DNA of 64,000 nucleotides. Origin: a bacterium (GTDB lineage Bacteria > Verrucomicrobiota > Verrucomicrobiia > Limisphaerales > UBA11358). The stretch lies in contig JAKAFL010000006.1 in the NCBI GenBank assembly GCA_021817945.1, forward strand, positions 45,362 to 109,361, given 5' to 3'. Positions 1 through 9,217 of this stretch are shown here, piece after piece (position 1 is the stretch's first letter; every line of letters begins with the position of its first letter). The translations under genes were made by a program, and so were the position numbers. Under the pieces are notes generated by a model. The model searched no databases. It was not told the DNA's origin and saw nothing but the letters and a program-made list of their open reading frames with translations.

Positions 1-208
1 GATCGGCCACCCGCACGACCAATTTGCTCGCCGTGGCTCCTCCGTGGACACCGCCGAAGACCGCCTTCTCGTCTGCGTAACTGCCGCCCAACGCGCGGAA
101 CCACCAATGCAGTTGACCGCGAATTGATGCGGGGCGGATTTCTGGCAGATCGTCGTAGGCACCGCGGCTGAAGAGCGGCGTAATGAACTCGATTTGGTAT
201 CTGTTCAT
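1..208 (-). CDS. cmr1: Cmr1 family RAMP protein, type III-B CRISPR (partial, N-terminus only)
   Basis: Only the first 69 codons lie in the window; the gene runs off the left edge. The N-terminus reads MNRYQIEFITPLFSRGA, followed by PEIRPASIRGQLHWWFRA, the hallmark opening of Cmr1 (a Cas7-type RAMP that caps the 3' end of the crRNA in the Cmr complex). The ATG at 206-208 overlaps the cmr6 stop codon as ATGA, so the two are probably translationally coupled. It is the last visible gene of a cmr2-3-4-5-6-1 operon. Family assignment is strong from this motif even in the fragment; whether the rest of the gene is intact cannot be judged. Confidence 0.9.
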   Translation of the reverse strand, partial: MNRYQIEFITPLFSRGAYDDLPEIRPASIRGQLHWWFRALGGSYADEKAVFGGVHGGATASKLVVRVAD

Positions 209-1566
209 GGTAGGGACACTCCGTGGGTTTTGGCGGCAGCCAGCAGCGCCTCAACCCTGGCTTTGTTTGCTGGCTTGTCGCTTTTCTTCCATCGCTTCCA
301 AGTCTCTTTCCTTTCCGGTGAAAGGAGGGCCAGAAGAAGGCCCTTTTGCTCATCGTCAGAAAGGGACGCCATTTCTGAAACAGCTTTTGCAAAGGCTTCC
401 TCGTTGAGTTTGGAGAACCGCTCGCGCGCAACCTGGGATGGAGACAGAACGGCGATGCGTGCGGCTTCGGCGGCTTCTTTGGCTTTGGCTTCGTCCGCCT
501 TTCTGGCCAGTTGCTCCGTTAGTTCCTTGGCTCGTCGCTCTTCCTCAACAATCTCATCAAGCACTTGCGGCTGCAGGCTGAACCAGCCGTAGCCGGACGC
601 CGTCTTGGCTCCCAAACCTCGCACGGTGAGCGCGGATTCAAGCCATCGTCGAGCTGCTTCCAAGGTCTCGGTCTGGGCAAAAGCCCGATTAAACATCAGG
701 CAGAAGGCAAATTGCCCGCCAACTTCCACGGCAGGAAATGGATTGGGAAAGGGGCGCTCCTTAGAGAGGTCTTCCGGCAAACCGGTGCGATAATAGTCAG
801 GATAGTGAACGTTGGTTAAGTCCACGACCACCTTTGCTTCGTTGACCGGATAGGCGGGAAGAAAGCAAACGAGGCCGCGCTTATTCTCCGGCCGGGAGCC
901 CAAAAGATCACGGAATGGCTGCAGGTCTCCGTTGGCAAAATCGTTGTCCACCGTGCCAAACACTGCGAGGAAGCGTTCAAACAGGTGCCGCCGGTTTTCA
1001 CCTATGGATGCCTTAAGTTCCTCCAACGCGGCGTGACGGCAGACACCTTTGACAGCCGAGCCGGGGATAAATGGCATTCCAAACAGACGATCCAGGCTGA
1101 TACCGGCGTTCTGGATCAGAGAGTCCGCCAAGTTGATGGCGAGACGGCCTTCGAGTTGGCCGATGGCGATGGCAGCTCGGCTGCCAAATGCGGAGCGGAA
1201 CAAACTAATGAAGCGCCGGGTGTGCTTTGCACAGAGCCCGCTCAGTTCAGACCTTTCCACTCGGGTTGACGATAGAGAATCTGCGATTTCTGCTTCTGTC
1301 TTCAGGCGCTGTGCCTTCTCGGGATTCTTTTCCGCCAGACGTTTCGCTTGGGATTTCCTGTCTTGGCCTTCGCGCGCAATCAGCGCCGCACCACCCTCAC
1401 TAATGCGTAGGAGCGTCCAACGATGGGCATCATTTGCCCTGAGGCCGTCAAGCCCCCATTGCTTATGAAAGGCGAACTTCTCCAAGAGCAAACTGCGATT
1501 CTCGACCCGCTCCGCAAATGGGCCGATCACGCTGACCAAATCGCCGGCGATGGGAATGCGTGCCAT
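205..1566 (-). CDS. cmr6: Cmr6 family RAMP protein, type III-B CRISPR
   Basis: This is a 453-aa RAMP-fold (Cas7-like) subunit of the type III-B effector. The glycine-rich motifs are typical of Cmr6: FIPGSAVKGVCRHAA in the middle and LGAKTASGYGWF near residue 325. After that comes a lysine/alanine-rich C-terminal extension of about 125 residues (roughly KADEAKAKEAAEAARI onward) that looks helical and charged; it makes the protein longer than most Cmr6 proteins. An upstream in-frame start exists at 1608, but it would sit inside cmr5. The ATG at 1564-1566 (MARIPIAGD) begins 3 bp after the cmr5 stop and is preferred. The stop overlaps the cmr1 start. Confidence 0.88.
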   Translation of the reverse strand: MARIPIAGDLVSVIGPFAERVENRSLLLEKFAFHKQWGLDGLRANDAHRWTLLRISEGGAALIAREGQDRKSQAKRLAEKNPEKAQRLKTEAEIADSLSSTRVERSELSGLCAKHTRRFISLFRSAFGSRAAIAIGQLEGRLAINLADSLIQNAGISLDRLFGMPFIPGSAVKGVCRHAALEELKASIGENRRHLFERFLAVFGTVDNDFANGDLQPFRDLLGSRPENKRGLVCFLPAYPVNEAKVVVDLTNVHYPDYYRTGLPEDLSKERPFPNPFPAVEVGGQFAFCLMFNRAFAQTETLEAARRWLESALTVRGLGAKTASGYGWFSLQPQVLDEIVEEERRAKELTEQLARKADEAKAKEAAEAARIAVLSPSQVARERFSKLNEEAFAKAVSEMASLSDDEQKGLLLALLSPERKETWKRWKKSDKPANKARVEALLAAAKTHGVSLP

Positions 1567-1568
1567 GA

Positions 1569-1931
1569 TCAACCTTTCTTGGCGAAGCGCTTGGCAAAAG
1601 CCAGCCACGCCATCGCTTCTGCCGTGGCGAGTTTAAGGGTTTCACTTGTCGTGTCTTTTCGGGTGAGAAATTCCATCAACTTCGTTCGGTCGGTGCATCC
1701 TGCGTCCACAATGCCAACATCTTTGTCGGCGAGGTGTTGAGCGATTGCGTCGAATACCCGTCCCACGGCCTGCTGGTTGTCTGCGAACCCAAAAGCCATC
1801 ACGGCAAGGAGTCCATGGTTGAGAACCTGGTGAGGCAGGTTCTTGATGACATCGCCTTGGTTCTGACCTGCCAGTGGCCTGGCAGAGAATGTGAACGCGT
1901 TGCGAGCCCTGATTTGTTGGAGGTTTTGCAT
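1569..1931 (-). CDS. cmr5: Cmr5 small subunit, type III-B CRISPR
   Basis: A 120-aa protein with the small, mainly helical make-up of Cmr5 (Cas11-like), which lines the belly of the Cmr complex along the crRNA-target duplex. It starts MQNLQQIRARNAF, the usual Cmr5 N-terminal helix, and ends with a helix around AMAWLAFAKRFAKKG. The size and position between cmr4 (15 bp upstream) and cmr6 (3 bp downstream) match the standard operon order. Sequence conservation in Cmr5 is low, so the call rests on context as well as the N-terminal pattern. Confidence 0.85.
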   Translation of the reverse strand: MQNLQQIRARNAFTFSARPLAGQNQGDVIKNLPHQVLNHGLLAVMAFGFADNQQAVGRVFDAIAQHLADKDVGIVDAGCTDRTKLMEFLTRKDTTSETLKLATAEAMAWLAFAKRFAKKG

Positions 1932-1946
1932 CGTTGTATCCTTTCC

Positions 1947-2768
1947 TCAAGCGAGTTTAACCGTGCAGAAGCCAAGGCCGGCGGTGCCTTTACCTCCAAA
2001 CTGGATGAGTTGCTCCGACGCCAGCGCGTCGAAAACCGCGTTTGAATCTCCGTTGACCTTGCGTGTCTCGGTCAACCCGCTGTAGAAGAGTGTTTCGCTG
2101 GGGACTGTTTCTTCATTGAACAGGCCACCCCCCTCCGCTGTACCGGTGTCGTCATCAATCCGAACATGCTGGTTGACCTGGCAGGCGTTCACCGCAAAGT
2201 GGGACAGGTCGCCGTCGGAGAGCAGGACGAAACGCCCCTCCGCGCCGGTTAGAACCGCATCGCCGAGCAAGGACTTAAATTTTTCCTCCCAATCCTTGGG
2301 AAATTCTCCGGCCACGCTGAACCGGTATTCTTCAAGGACGACCGCACTCTTCCCAGGAACCACGATCTTGGAACAGGCGAGGCAGGTCATGTCCTTGGGG
2401 ACAGCAGGCACTGAAAGTTTGAAGCCGGCATCTCGGGCAAAGCGTTGCAATGCGAGCGGCGAGGTTGCCAGGGCGAATGAACCTTTGGCGGAACGCACTG
2501 GGAAGAGCAGCAACCTAGCTTCTCCGAAAGAAATTTTTCCAGCGACAAAGTTCTCGCCATCGCCACCTTTGCCAAAGAGATCATCGAGTTTGTCGGGACC
2601 GATTGAACTCAGGTGGTCCCGCAGCACTCCTTTGAGGCTCGTACCGGGAATTACCGGAAAGCCCGTATGTCGTTCGCGGATGACGGGCTGGTCAATGGCG
2701 CCCACGCTGGCGCCAGCGCCGACGTGGAGCGGGGTTCTGGTGAAGATATAGAGCAGTTTTTGTTTCAT
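1947..2768 (-). CDS. cmr4: Cmr4 backbone RAMP (Cas7) subunit, type III-B CRISPR
   Basis: A 273-aa Cas7-type protein. Residues 14-50 carry the Cmr4 signature: HVGAGASVGAIDQPVIRERH, then FPVIPGTSLKGVLRD. Cmr4 forms the helical backbone and is the target-RNA endonuclease, cutting every six bases by means of a loop aspartate. Asp26 in GAIDQPV fits the catalytic position known for the family; this is inferred from the motif, not from a structure. The ATG at 2766-2768 lies 38 bp after the cmr3 stop. A conserved-looking Cys pair (CLAC, residues about 123-126) is of unknown meaning. Confidence 0.92.
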   Translation of the reverse strand: MKQKLLYIFTRTPLHVGAGASVGAIDQPVIRERHTGFPVIPGTSLKGVLRDHLSSIGPDKLDDLFGKGGDGENFVAGKISFGEARLLLFPVRSAKGSFALATSPLALQRFARDAGFKLSVPAVPKDMTCLACSKIVVPGKSAVVLEEYRFSVAGEFPKDWEEKFKSLLGDAVLTGAEGRFVLLSDGDLSHFAVNACQVNQHVRIDDDTGTAEGGGLFNEETVPSETLFYSGLTETRKVNGDSNAVFDALASEQLIQFGGKGTAGLGFCTVKLA

Positions 2769-2806
2769 GGGTTTAATTTAATCTTTTTGTTTTTGGTTTG
2801 CGATTC

Positions 2807-4210
2807 TTAGGACGTCGCCGGACGTACCTCAAAGGGTTTCCATGTTCCGCAGACGCCCAAACCATAGCCTTTTTCTCCCAGTAGCGTGCTGCGGCGGTTT
2901 TTGATTTCCGAACCGGCGGTTGTGCCATGCCAATTAAGGGCATTGGCAAGGGCAACGGCTTGATCGGCGGAATCAGCCTCGAAATAATAAACCGCCCCGG
3001 CGGCCACGGCCAGATGGGTGGATTTGGCGCCGCCTTGGGGGGATTGCTGCGGGTCGGACAGGTTGGCGGGGTTGGGCAGCGCCCAGCCGGTGACCACCAA
3101 CGGTTTGGGCACAACGGCCGCCACCAGACGTGCGGCGATGACTTGACCGGGCGAACCTCCCTTGCGTTTGGCTTTTTTGACGCCGACACCTGCCGTCAAG
3201 AGGACTTCGCCTTTTTCAGGATAAATCCAATTGGGCAGCCATCCGCCGGGATGGGCATTTTGGGGCGAGCCATCTTTTTTTGTGGCTGAAATTTTTGGCC
3301 AGACGGCGGGTGAGAGCAAAACCCATTTCACGGCAAATTTGCCATTGGGGAGGGCGATGAAATCGGCTGTGTTGGAGAGGCCCTGCGGCAGGGGAAGGGG
3401 ATTTGTTTCCTTCAATTCCGCCGTGCAAATCCGCTGCTGTCCACCCACCACAATGTGAGCTGGATGGCCGTTGATGAGTGCCTTGACAAGATCGTTTCCA
3501 TGCGTGGGGTGGTTAAAATCCTTGTCCTCCGCCTTGGCCAGCAGGCCCAGTCGAAACCCCTCGCGCAGGCGAAGGTAAAGGGCGGAATAAATCTTGCCCT
3601 CAGCGGCTCCTTGACCGGCAGTTTGCGTGTCGGAGTCAATGGTGATTCCAATGCTGGCTTCCTTATCGCCAATCATTCCATCGGTCAAAAAATGGTTGGG
3701 GGAATTGGAATCGTCCTTCAACGCCGTTTCACTAAGATAGGCCAGGAAAGCCTCCGCTGAAAACCAGGATGGCAAATCCGCCTCCTTTTCAGGCGGGCAG
3801 GAGTTGGCCACTGCATATTGGAGAGGCGAAGGGAGACTGCTGGCTGACCAGAGGTCCTGCTGGCCCAGCGATGAGGATAAAACTGGAAAAAAGGTCGGGT
3901 TGACGGAGCCCTTTGCCTGGGCATCTTTGGGTCTGGGAAAAAACCACCGCCCCGTGGCGTCCACGGGAAAGGGTCCTGCAGTGAGGAGGGAGCCGAAAAT
4001 GCGGCTGCGCTCATTGGAATATTTTCCGCTTTTTCCACGGCGATGGAGGTGAACGCCACTGAAGCCCGCACGGTGCAGGGCGGCGTGGAGGGCGTGGTTG
4101 GTGACATCGGGGAGGGGCCAGGCTGCGGAATGGCCGGCCAGGGAACCGGTCATGGGTCGGCCATCGCGAAAAAACAGGACATCCACTGGATTGAGGAGCA
4201 ATGCGTTCAT
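2807..4210 (-). CDS. cmr3: Cmr3 (Cas5-like) subunit, type III-B CRISPR
   Basis: A 467-aa protein whose N-terminus reads NPVDVLFFRDGRPM, the diagnostic opening of Cmr3. Cmr3 is the Cas5-like subunit that binds the 5' handle of the crRNA and contacts Cmr2. A glycine-rich RAMP loop appears later (TAGVGVKKAKRKGGSPGQ). The length is at the upper end for the family. The C-terminus (LLGEKGYGLGVCGTWKP) is the usual conserved end. It starts 8 bp after the cmr2 stop codon, so the two are in one transcript. Confidence 0.9.
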   Translation of the reverse strand: MNALLLNPVDVLFFRDGRPMTGSLAGHSAAWPLPDVTNHALHAALHRAGFSGVHLHRRGKSGKYSNERSRIFGSLLTAGPFPVDATGRWFFPRPKDAQAKGSVNPTFFPVLSSSLGQQDLWSASSLPSPLQYAVANSCPPEKEADLPSWFSAEAFLAYLSETALKDDSNSPNHFLTDGMIGDKEASIGITIDSDTQTAGQGAAEGKIYSALYLRLREGFRLGLLAKAEDKDFNHPTHGNDLVKALINGHPAHIVVGGQQRICTAELKETNPLPLPQGLSNTADFIALPNGKFAVKWVLLSPAVWPKISATKKDGSPQNAHPGGWLPNWIYPEKGEVLLTAGVGVKKAKRKGGSPGQVIAARLVAAVVPKPLVVTGWALPNPANLSDPQQSPQGGAKSTHLAVAAGAVYYFEADSADQAVALANALNWHGTTAGSEIKNRRSTLLGEKGYGLGVCGTWKPFEVRPATS

Positions 4211-4218
4211 GGATTGGA

Positions 4219-7011
4219 TTAACTTTGGGAAACGTTAGTGGAATCAACCTTGTTGCGGCTTGCAAATGCGACTGATTGCATGAGGCCGATAAGGCCAATG
4301 AGCCGGTTCTGGGTTGTATGGAGGTTTTTTAGATATTTCTCCGCATTTTGAGAGATTGTTTCGCCCTCGGAAGCGGTCCAAGATTTTCCCCGCTGCCTGT
4401 TCAGCGCCACCCTCAATTCTTGCAGGATGATTTCAATGGCATTTTGATCAAAATCGGCATGCGGTTTCATCCGCGCGGTGCCAGCCTGCCGTGCGATATA
4501 TGGCTCTAACAAATCCACGACTCGATGGGGGAATTTTGCGGAGAGAACATCCTCCTTTAAAGCCGACAAGATTGCGTCGTGAAGGTCCAGACCACCGGAA
4601 TCCCACCGGCAACCCCATTCCAGAATTTCCCCACTGCGTTTAAAAAGTGTCACCGCAACGGCACTGCGGCCTAGGCCGCCTTTTTCGTCGGGCCGCTTGG
4701 CGCGTTTCTCCGCCGATTGCGCCTTCCGCACCACGTCCTGCAGTGGAGATTTGAAATGCGCCATGGCGATGCCCACGGAACAGTCCGCAGCGGGTCCTGG
4801 AACAAGGAAAGGGATGGGACGGCCTTTCCCGTTATCATCCTTCCACGATTCTGTTGAAAGGAAGCCTGGAGCTGGGGATTCAAAGAGAATTTCCCCTTTA
4901 GGCCCCAGCGCTTTTTGTCCGGTGAAAGCGCATCGCAAGGATCTGGCGCAGGCGAGCGCATAATCCGCAGGAAGCAGGGCGAGGACATCATCGCCGCCGG
5001 CGTAAATGAGGCGGCCATCGAAAGACTCGACGATTATGCGGGAGCAGCGGAGTGCAAAATTGCTCAGGGCCTCGCTGAATTGCAGGTGGTATGCAGGGGA
5101 TAGCGCGCGTTTGGCAGAATTGAACCCAATGAATTCCTGCCTTTCAAAATAAGCCCTTGCCCCATGGCGCTCGACGCCCGAGCCATCGCAATAATCAGCC
5201 AACTGGCCGGCGAATTTCGGGTTTTTTTCCCCGCTAATCCACTTGCCGATTTCATCCCCGTCGAGTGCGAGGACGGCAAAATATTTTTCGGCATCGTTCT
5301 GGTCTTCCACATCATCCGCCATTTGATCGTCGTGGAATTTAGCATCTTTTGCATCTTCTCCTTCAGGATCATGGGCAGCAATGCCGCGAGTGTTGGACAT
5401 TTTCTGCAATTCAAGGCTCCACTCAGGTTTCAAATAGGCGAGGTCCCAGAGGCGCTTGACCAGGGTGACCGCCCCCAGCCAGTCGTCTTTTTTGAATCTT
5501 GATTTCCATTGTTCCCCGAGATTTTGACAGCGTTCCATCCATATTTTGCCGCCCGCCACTGCCTCGTCCCGCCCATTCAGGGAGTCCTTGTTGTTGCCCG
5601 CGCCAGCACTCCATCCACCTTCAGCCCAGGCATTGAAATCTCTTGTCTGGCGGACGGCATCCAACTGCCATGAGTTGAAAGCGAGAATGACGGACCAACC
5701 GAGGCCGATGTTATTGAGCTGATTTTTGGGGCCATCTTTGCCGCCAACATAGTAACGCCCATCGCGATGTTCATTCCGCATGTGTTCTTCTGCCATCCGC
5801 TTCACAGCCAAGACGCGATCACGCGCCAAAGCGACAGGCATTTGGGGATCAAAACCCTTAACCAAAGCAATGGCCTGATCCAGGGATTCCGGCCAGGGAG
5901 TGGCTTGCCATGAGATATTCAGAAAGGAAGCCACCTGGGCATTGAACCGTTGCTCGCGAACCGTTCGCTGGATGGCGCCTTCATCGGCTGTGAGGTTCTG
6001 TTGCGTGCCTGGGAGAACTTGGGAATCGCAAAAACTCCAGACTTTTTCGGCAATGCGGCCCCATTCCTGTCGGACGGCTTTTTCCACAATTTCAGCCAGT
6101 CGAGCAGCCTGGCTGGCGGGCACGACCGCGAGGAAAACGTTTGGCAGGTTTGGCGTTTGCAATCCTTTTTTGAATTGCGGATCCTCATTCAGTGAATCCC
6201 ATGCGGATTTGCCACCAATGGTTGCCTTTTTCCAAAGGTCATCCCGCCAGTGAAGGTCAAAAAGCGGCTGGCCGCAGAGATTGGGGAAGATGACGGCATC
6301 GGGTCCAATTTCCACCGAGAGGGCTTTCAAGCCGGCCGCCATCAGCCAGGACAGGAGGTAGCTGCCGCTCCACAAGTCCCGAATGCTTCTGGCGGTGGCT
6401 ATGAAATCCTGCACGGGTCCAAGTTGGAACTTCAGGAATGCCGGATGAAACTTGCCATCGCAGACACAACCGGCGATTGCTGAGGTGACCTGCATGTGAG
6501 TCCAGATGGAATGGTCAGGGATGCGGGTATCCGCAGGAAGGAAGGAAAGCCTGTAATCTTTTTCGGATGCACGCTTGGACCAAAGACGCCAATGGGCAAA
6601 AAACCGGGCGCGCCAGCGCTCAGTGTCATCTTTAAGGGCAGCAAGAGAGGCTTCATCCTGGACTGGTTGAACGGTTTCCTCGCCCTCCATGGCTTGTTCC
6701 ACGGATTTAAATTCGGCATGGAATTCGAGTTTCTCACCGCATAGCGGATGGAGAAAGGCATTGCGAATGCCATCGAACGCACAATGCAGACCGGAGGCTT
6801 GCGAACTCGGAAAAGGCAGGCGATCCGCAGCCGCAGCTAGGTGATCGGCATTTTTAAAATAAGCGCCGATTTCCGCGTCCACGAATCCAGCCTGGCGGAA
6901 TGCAGCATCGGAGCGCTCGCCGTGAGTGCGGATGTCCAGGCATTTGCTCGGCGGATCATGAAGAAATGCTGCGAGCTTGGTTTTCCAGAAATTCGTGGAT
7001 GGCAAATTCAT
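4219..7011 (-). CDS. cmr2: Cas10/Cmr2, type III-B CRISPR large subunit with HD and GGDD sites
   Basis: A 930-aa Cas10. From the chosen ATG (7009-7011) the protein opens MNLPSTNFWKTKLAAFLHDPP, the standard Cmr2 N-terminus with the HD dyad at H18-D19. The first palm-like region has LDGDEIGKW (residues about 583-591), and the cyclase active site is intact as YAGGDD (GGDD at about 672-675). On target RNA binding such proteins make cyclic oligoadenylates that activate CARF effectors. An in-frame start upstream at 7134 would add 41 residues of arginine-rich sequence not typical of the family, so 7011 is preferred. It is the first gene of the cmr operon. No cOA-responsive effector is visible nearby. 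Confidence 0.93.
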   Translation of the reverse strand: MNLPSTNFWKTKLAAFLHDPPSKCLDIRTHGERSDAAFRQAGFVDAEIGAYFKNADHLAAAADRLPFPSSQASGLHCAFDGIRNAFLHPLCGEKLEFHAEFKSVEQAMEGEETVQPVQDEASLAALKDDTERWRARFFAHWRLWSKRASEKDYRLSFLPADTRIPDHSIWTHMQVTSAIAGCVCDGKFHPAFLKFQLGPVQDFIATARSIRDLWSGSYLLSWLMAAGLKALSVEIGPDAVIFPNLCGQPLFDLHWRDDLWKKATIGGKSAWDSLNEDPQFKKGLQTPNLPNVFLAVVPASQAARLAEIVEKAVRQEWGRIAEKVWSFCDSQVLPGTQQNLTADEGAIQRTVREQRFNAQVASFLNISWQATPWPESLDQAIALVKGFDPQMPVALARDRVLAVKRMAEEHMRNEHRDGRYYVGGKDGPKNQLNNIGLGWSVILAFNSWQLDAVRQTRDFNAWAEGGWSAGAGNNKDSLNGRDEAVAGGKIWMERCQNLGEQWKSRFKKDDWLGAVTLVKRLWDLAYLKPEWSLELQKMSNTRGIAAHDPEGEDAKDAKFHDDQMADDVEDQNDAEKYFAVLALDGDEIGKWISGEKNPKFAGQLADYCDGSGVERHGARAYFERQEFIGFNSAKRALSPAYHLQFSEALSNFALRCSRIIVESFDGRLIYAGGDDVLALLPADYALACARSLRCAFTGQKALGPKGEILFESPAPGFLSTESWKDDNGKGRPIPFLVPGPAADCSVGIAMAHFKSPLQDVVRKAQSAEKRAKRPDEKGGLGRSAVAVTLFKRSGEILEWGCRWDSGGLDLHDAILSALKEDVLSAKFPHRVVDLLEPYIARQAGTARMKPHADFDQNAIEIILQELRVALNRQRGKSWTASEGETISQNAEKYLKNLHTTQNRLIGLIGLMQSVAFASRNKVDSTNVSQS

Positions 7012-7428
7012 AAATGTGTTTTCAGCTTTTTCCGCATCTTTTTCACATCCGAACCCTAACCCTTTCGCCAATAGGCCGCCATCACGCAGACGTCTGCGGA
7101 CGTTCCCTGAAGCCCCGGACAGGCGACACTCCAAATTTTGAATGCGGGAGTTTTACTGGCTGCAGGACCGGTTTCCAAGTTAAAAAATGATCATTTCCCG
7201 GAAATTTTAATCCAGGGGGTATGACATTTACGGTCCCTTCCCCAATTATTTTTTTGACGAAAAAACATCCGCTGTTTTAGCTGGCGAGCGGGCTTCCAAG
7301 CCTTCTTCAAACGGCCAGGCGGCAACCTTTGGACCGTGCCGGCCCTGCCTGCAACCCTTGGGAATATTTTTGAAAGCGTTCGACTTGGGGGCGGGGTTTT
7401 GAGAGGCTTGGTTTCATCATTTATTGAC
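7012..7428. other. Divergent intergenic region between cmr2 and the isomerase gene
   Basis: This stretch separates the leftward cmr operon from the rightward isomerase gene and must hold both promoters. It contains a perfect 12-bp palindrome (aaatgatcattt, 7185-7196). A TTGACG element at 7254-7259, facing right, has only a weak -10 partner (TTAGCT, 17 bp later). No CRISPR repeats, leader or convincing small gene were seen. Confidence 0.4.
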
Positions 7429-8856
7429 ATGGCAACAAAATTTTGCGCGGGTTTGTTTGGCATTGGCTTGGACACTTATTGGCCGCAGTTTTCGGGCTTG
7501 AAGCAACGGTTAGTCCGCGCCCTGGCCCAGGTGGAACAGCGGCTGAAACGTCCGGGTGTGGAGATCGTGAACCTGGGCCTGGTGGATTCCGTGGATAAAG
7601 CGTTTGCCGCAGGCCATCAGTTCAGGGCCTCAGACGTGGATATTCTTTTTCTGCATGTCACAACCTATGCGCTGTCATCCACCGTCCTGCCGGTGGTGCA
7701 GCGGGCCAAATGCCCGGTGATCATCCTGAATCTTTCGCCGGGGCCAGCCATGGATTACGCGGCTTTCAACGGGATGCGGGATCGGCAGGCGCAAACAGGT
7801 GAATGGCTGGCGTGGTGCGCGGCCTGTCCTGTGCCGGAAATTGCCAATGTCTTCAAGCGGGCGGGGATTCCGTTTCATCAAGTGACGGGCATGATTGATG
7901 ATGATCCCGCATGCTGGGATGAGGCGGGGTCCTGGCTGGAAGCGGCGCGCGTGGCCAATGTGATGTTTCACAACCGGCTGGGGCTGATGGGTCATTATTA
8001 CGGAGGCATGCTGGATATATATTCGGACACAACACTCCAATGTGCCACTTTTGGCGGTCACATGGAAATCCTGGAGGTGGATGAACTGGCGGCCCTGCGC
8101 AGGGAGGTGACTGCGGCACAAATTGCAAAGCGGCTGGGGCGCTTTAGAGTGGCGTTTGCCATCCAGCCGGACTGTCCGCAGCAGGCGCTTGCCAGCGCCG
8201 CCAGGACTTCCGTGGCTCTGGATCGCCTGGTGCGGCTGCATGGGCTGGGTTCGATGGCTTATTATTATAAAGGCACGGGCGTGCCGGAAAATGAGGAGGC
8301 CATCAGCTCGATCATCCTGGGCAATTCGCTGCTGACAGCGCGGGGTGTTCCGGTGGCGGGGGAGTATGAGATCAAGAATGTTCAGGCCATGAAAATCTTG
8401 GACACGCTGGGTGCCGGGGGGTCGTTCACGGAATATTATGCAATGGACTTCAAGGATGACGTGGTGCTGATGGGTCATGACGGGCCTGGCCACCTCCGAA
8501 TTGCCCAGGGCAAAACGAAAGTACGCCCGCTGAAGGTTTACCACGGCAAGGTAGGCCGGGGTTTATCCGTGGAAATGTCGGTGAAGCACGGGCCGGTGAC
8601 GCTGTTATCAGTGGTTGAGACCGGCGAGGGCAGGCTGCGGTTTCTGACGGCGCAGGGTCAATCGGTTCCCGGCCCGATCCTGGAAATAGGCAACACGAAC
8701 AGCCGCTATCGTTTTGCCTCGGGGGCGCGGAAGTTTGTGAATGACTGGAATGCCCAAGGGCCTGCGCACCATTGTGCCGTGGGCGTGGGTCACGTGGCGG
8801 ATGTCATCGAAAAAATAGGTAAGCTACTGGGGGTGGAAACGGTACGGGTCGGCTGA
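7429..8856 (+). CDS. L-arabinose/L-fucose isomerase-like protein
   Basis: A 475-aa cytoplasmic protein of the AraA/FucI-like fold. An N-terminal Rossmann-like part (residues about 1-170) is followed by LGLMGHYYGGMLDIYSD and FGGHMEILEVDEL, and then by SFTEYYAMDFKDDVVLMGHDGPGH, the region supplying metal-binding Glu/His in AraA relatives. The C-terminus (GPAHHCAVGVGH) fits the last catalytic histidine region. Members interconvert aldoses and ketoses with a divalent metal. The exact substrate cannot be read; many such genes in Verrucomicrobiota and Planctomycetes lie in sugar loci and are annotated only at family level. Start ATG 7429 (MATKFCAGLFGIG) is chosen over an in-frame start at 7336, which adds non-homologous residues. 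It appears monocistronic. Confidence 0.75.
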   Translation: MATKFCAGLFGIGLDTYWPQFSGLKQRLVRALAQVEQRLKRPGVEIVNLGLVDSVDKAFAAGHQFRASDVDILFLHVTTYALSSTVLPVVQRAKCPVIILNLSPGPAMDYAAFNGMRDRQAQTGEWLAWCAACPVPEIANVFKRAGIPFHQVTGMIDDDPACWDEAGSWLEAARVANVMFHNRLGLMGHYYGGMLDIYSDTTLQCATFGGHMEILEVDELAALRREVTAAQIAKRLGRFRVAFAIQPDCPQQALASAARTSVALDRLVRLHGLGSMAYYYKGTGVPENEEAISSIILGNSLLTARGVPVAGEYEIKNVQAMKILDTLGAGGSFTEYYAMDFKDDVVLMGHDGPGHLRIAQGKTKVRPLKVYHGKVGRGLSVEMSVKHGPVTLLSVVETGEGRLRFLTAQGQSVPGPILEIGNTNSRYRFASGARKFVNDWNAQGPAHHCAVGVGHVADVIEKIGKLLGVETVRVG

Positions 8857-9085
8857 AAGACTACTTCAGAATGGGGGGGCTACGGCGTGTCTTTTGTGTT
8901 CAATCCTCCTTGACTCTTGTGGGGCGGCGGAGACCCCACTCCCTGCCCCCCCCGCGCTCCACTGGCGGGGAGAGGATAAAAAGCGGTGGGTTTGATATGG
9001 GTTTTCTATCAATATTTCGCCACTACGAGGTTGGAGGCTGAAGTCTGCCCCGGAGTTTCAAGTTTCAATTCGAAAAATATTTTAT
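8857..9085. other. Intergenic region with GC-rich hairpins after the isomerase gene
   Basis: Two short GC-rich inverted repeats follow the isomerase: gtgggg/ccccac (arms 8919-8924 and 8934-8939) and ccccgc/gcgggg (arms 8950-8955 and 8965-8970). Neither is followed by a clear T tract, so intrinsic termination is possible but unproven. No gene was found here. Confidence 0.3.
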
Positions 9086-9114
9086 TGACATTTAAATTAA
9101 TCTGACTTATAACC
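9086..9114 (+). promoter_or_regulatory. Sigma70-type promoter for the secreted PKD-protein genes
   Basis: A perfect -35 TTGACA (9086-9091) is followed after exactly 17 bp by TATAAC (9109-9114), five of six bases of the consensus. The surrounding sequence is AT-rich. Predicted transcription starts near 9121, about 43 bp before the first and 97 bp before the second possible start codon of the downstream gene. It is the best promoter match in the window. Confidence 0.7.
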
Positions 9115-9217
9115 TTTCCAGGCATAGACGCCAGTCGGAAAGGAACCAACCCAAGAGCCAGCCATGGTTCTGCCTTGCCTGACTTCGTTTTATCCCATTA
9201 ACCATAAAAGAAGTCCT

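Noticed and set aside
7012..7428. A CRISPR array or leader next to cas10
   Set aside because: No repeated units of 25-40 bp with regular spacing are present.
7675..8544. A 289-codon minus-strand frame opposite the isomerase gene
   Set aside because: His/Arg/Pro-rich shadow translation of a well-supported gene.
8950..8970. Intrinsic terminator after the isomerase gene
   Set aside because: The stem is only 6 bp with a 9-base loop and no T run, so it is mentioned only as an inverted repeat.
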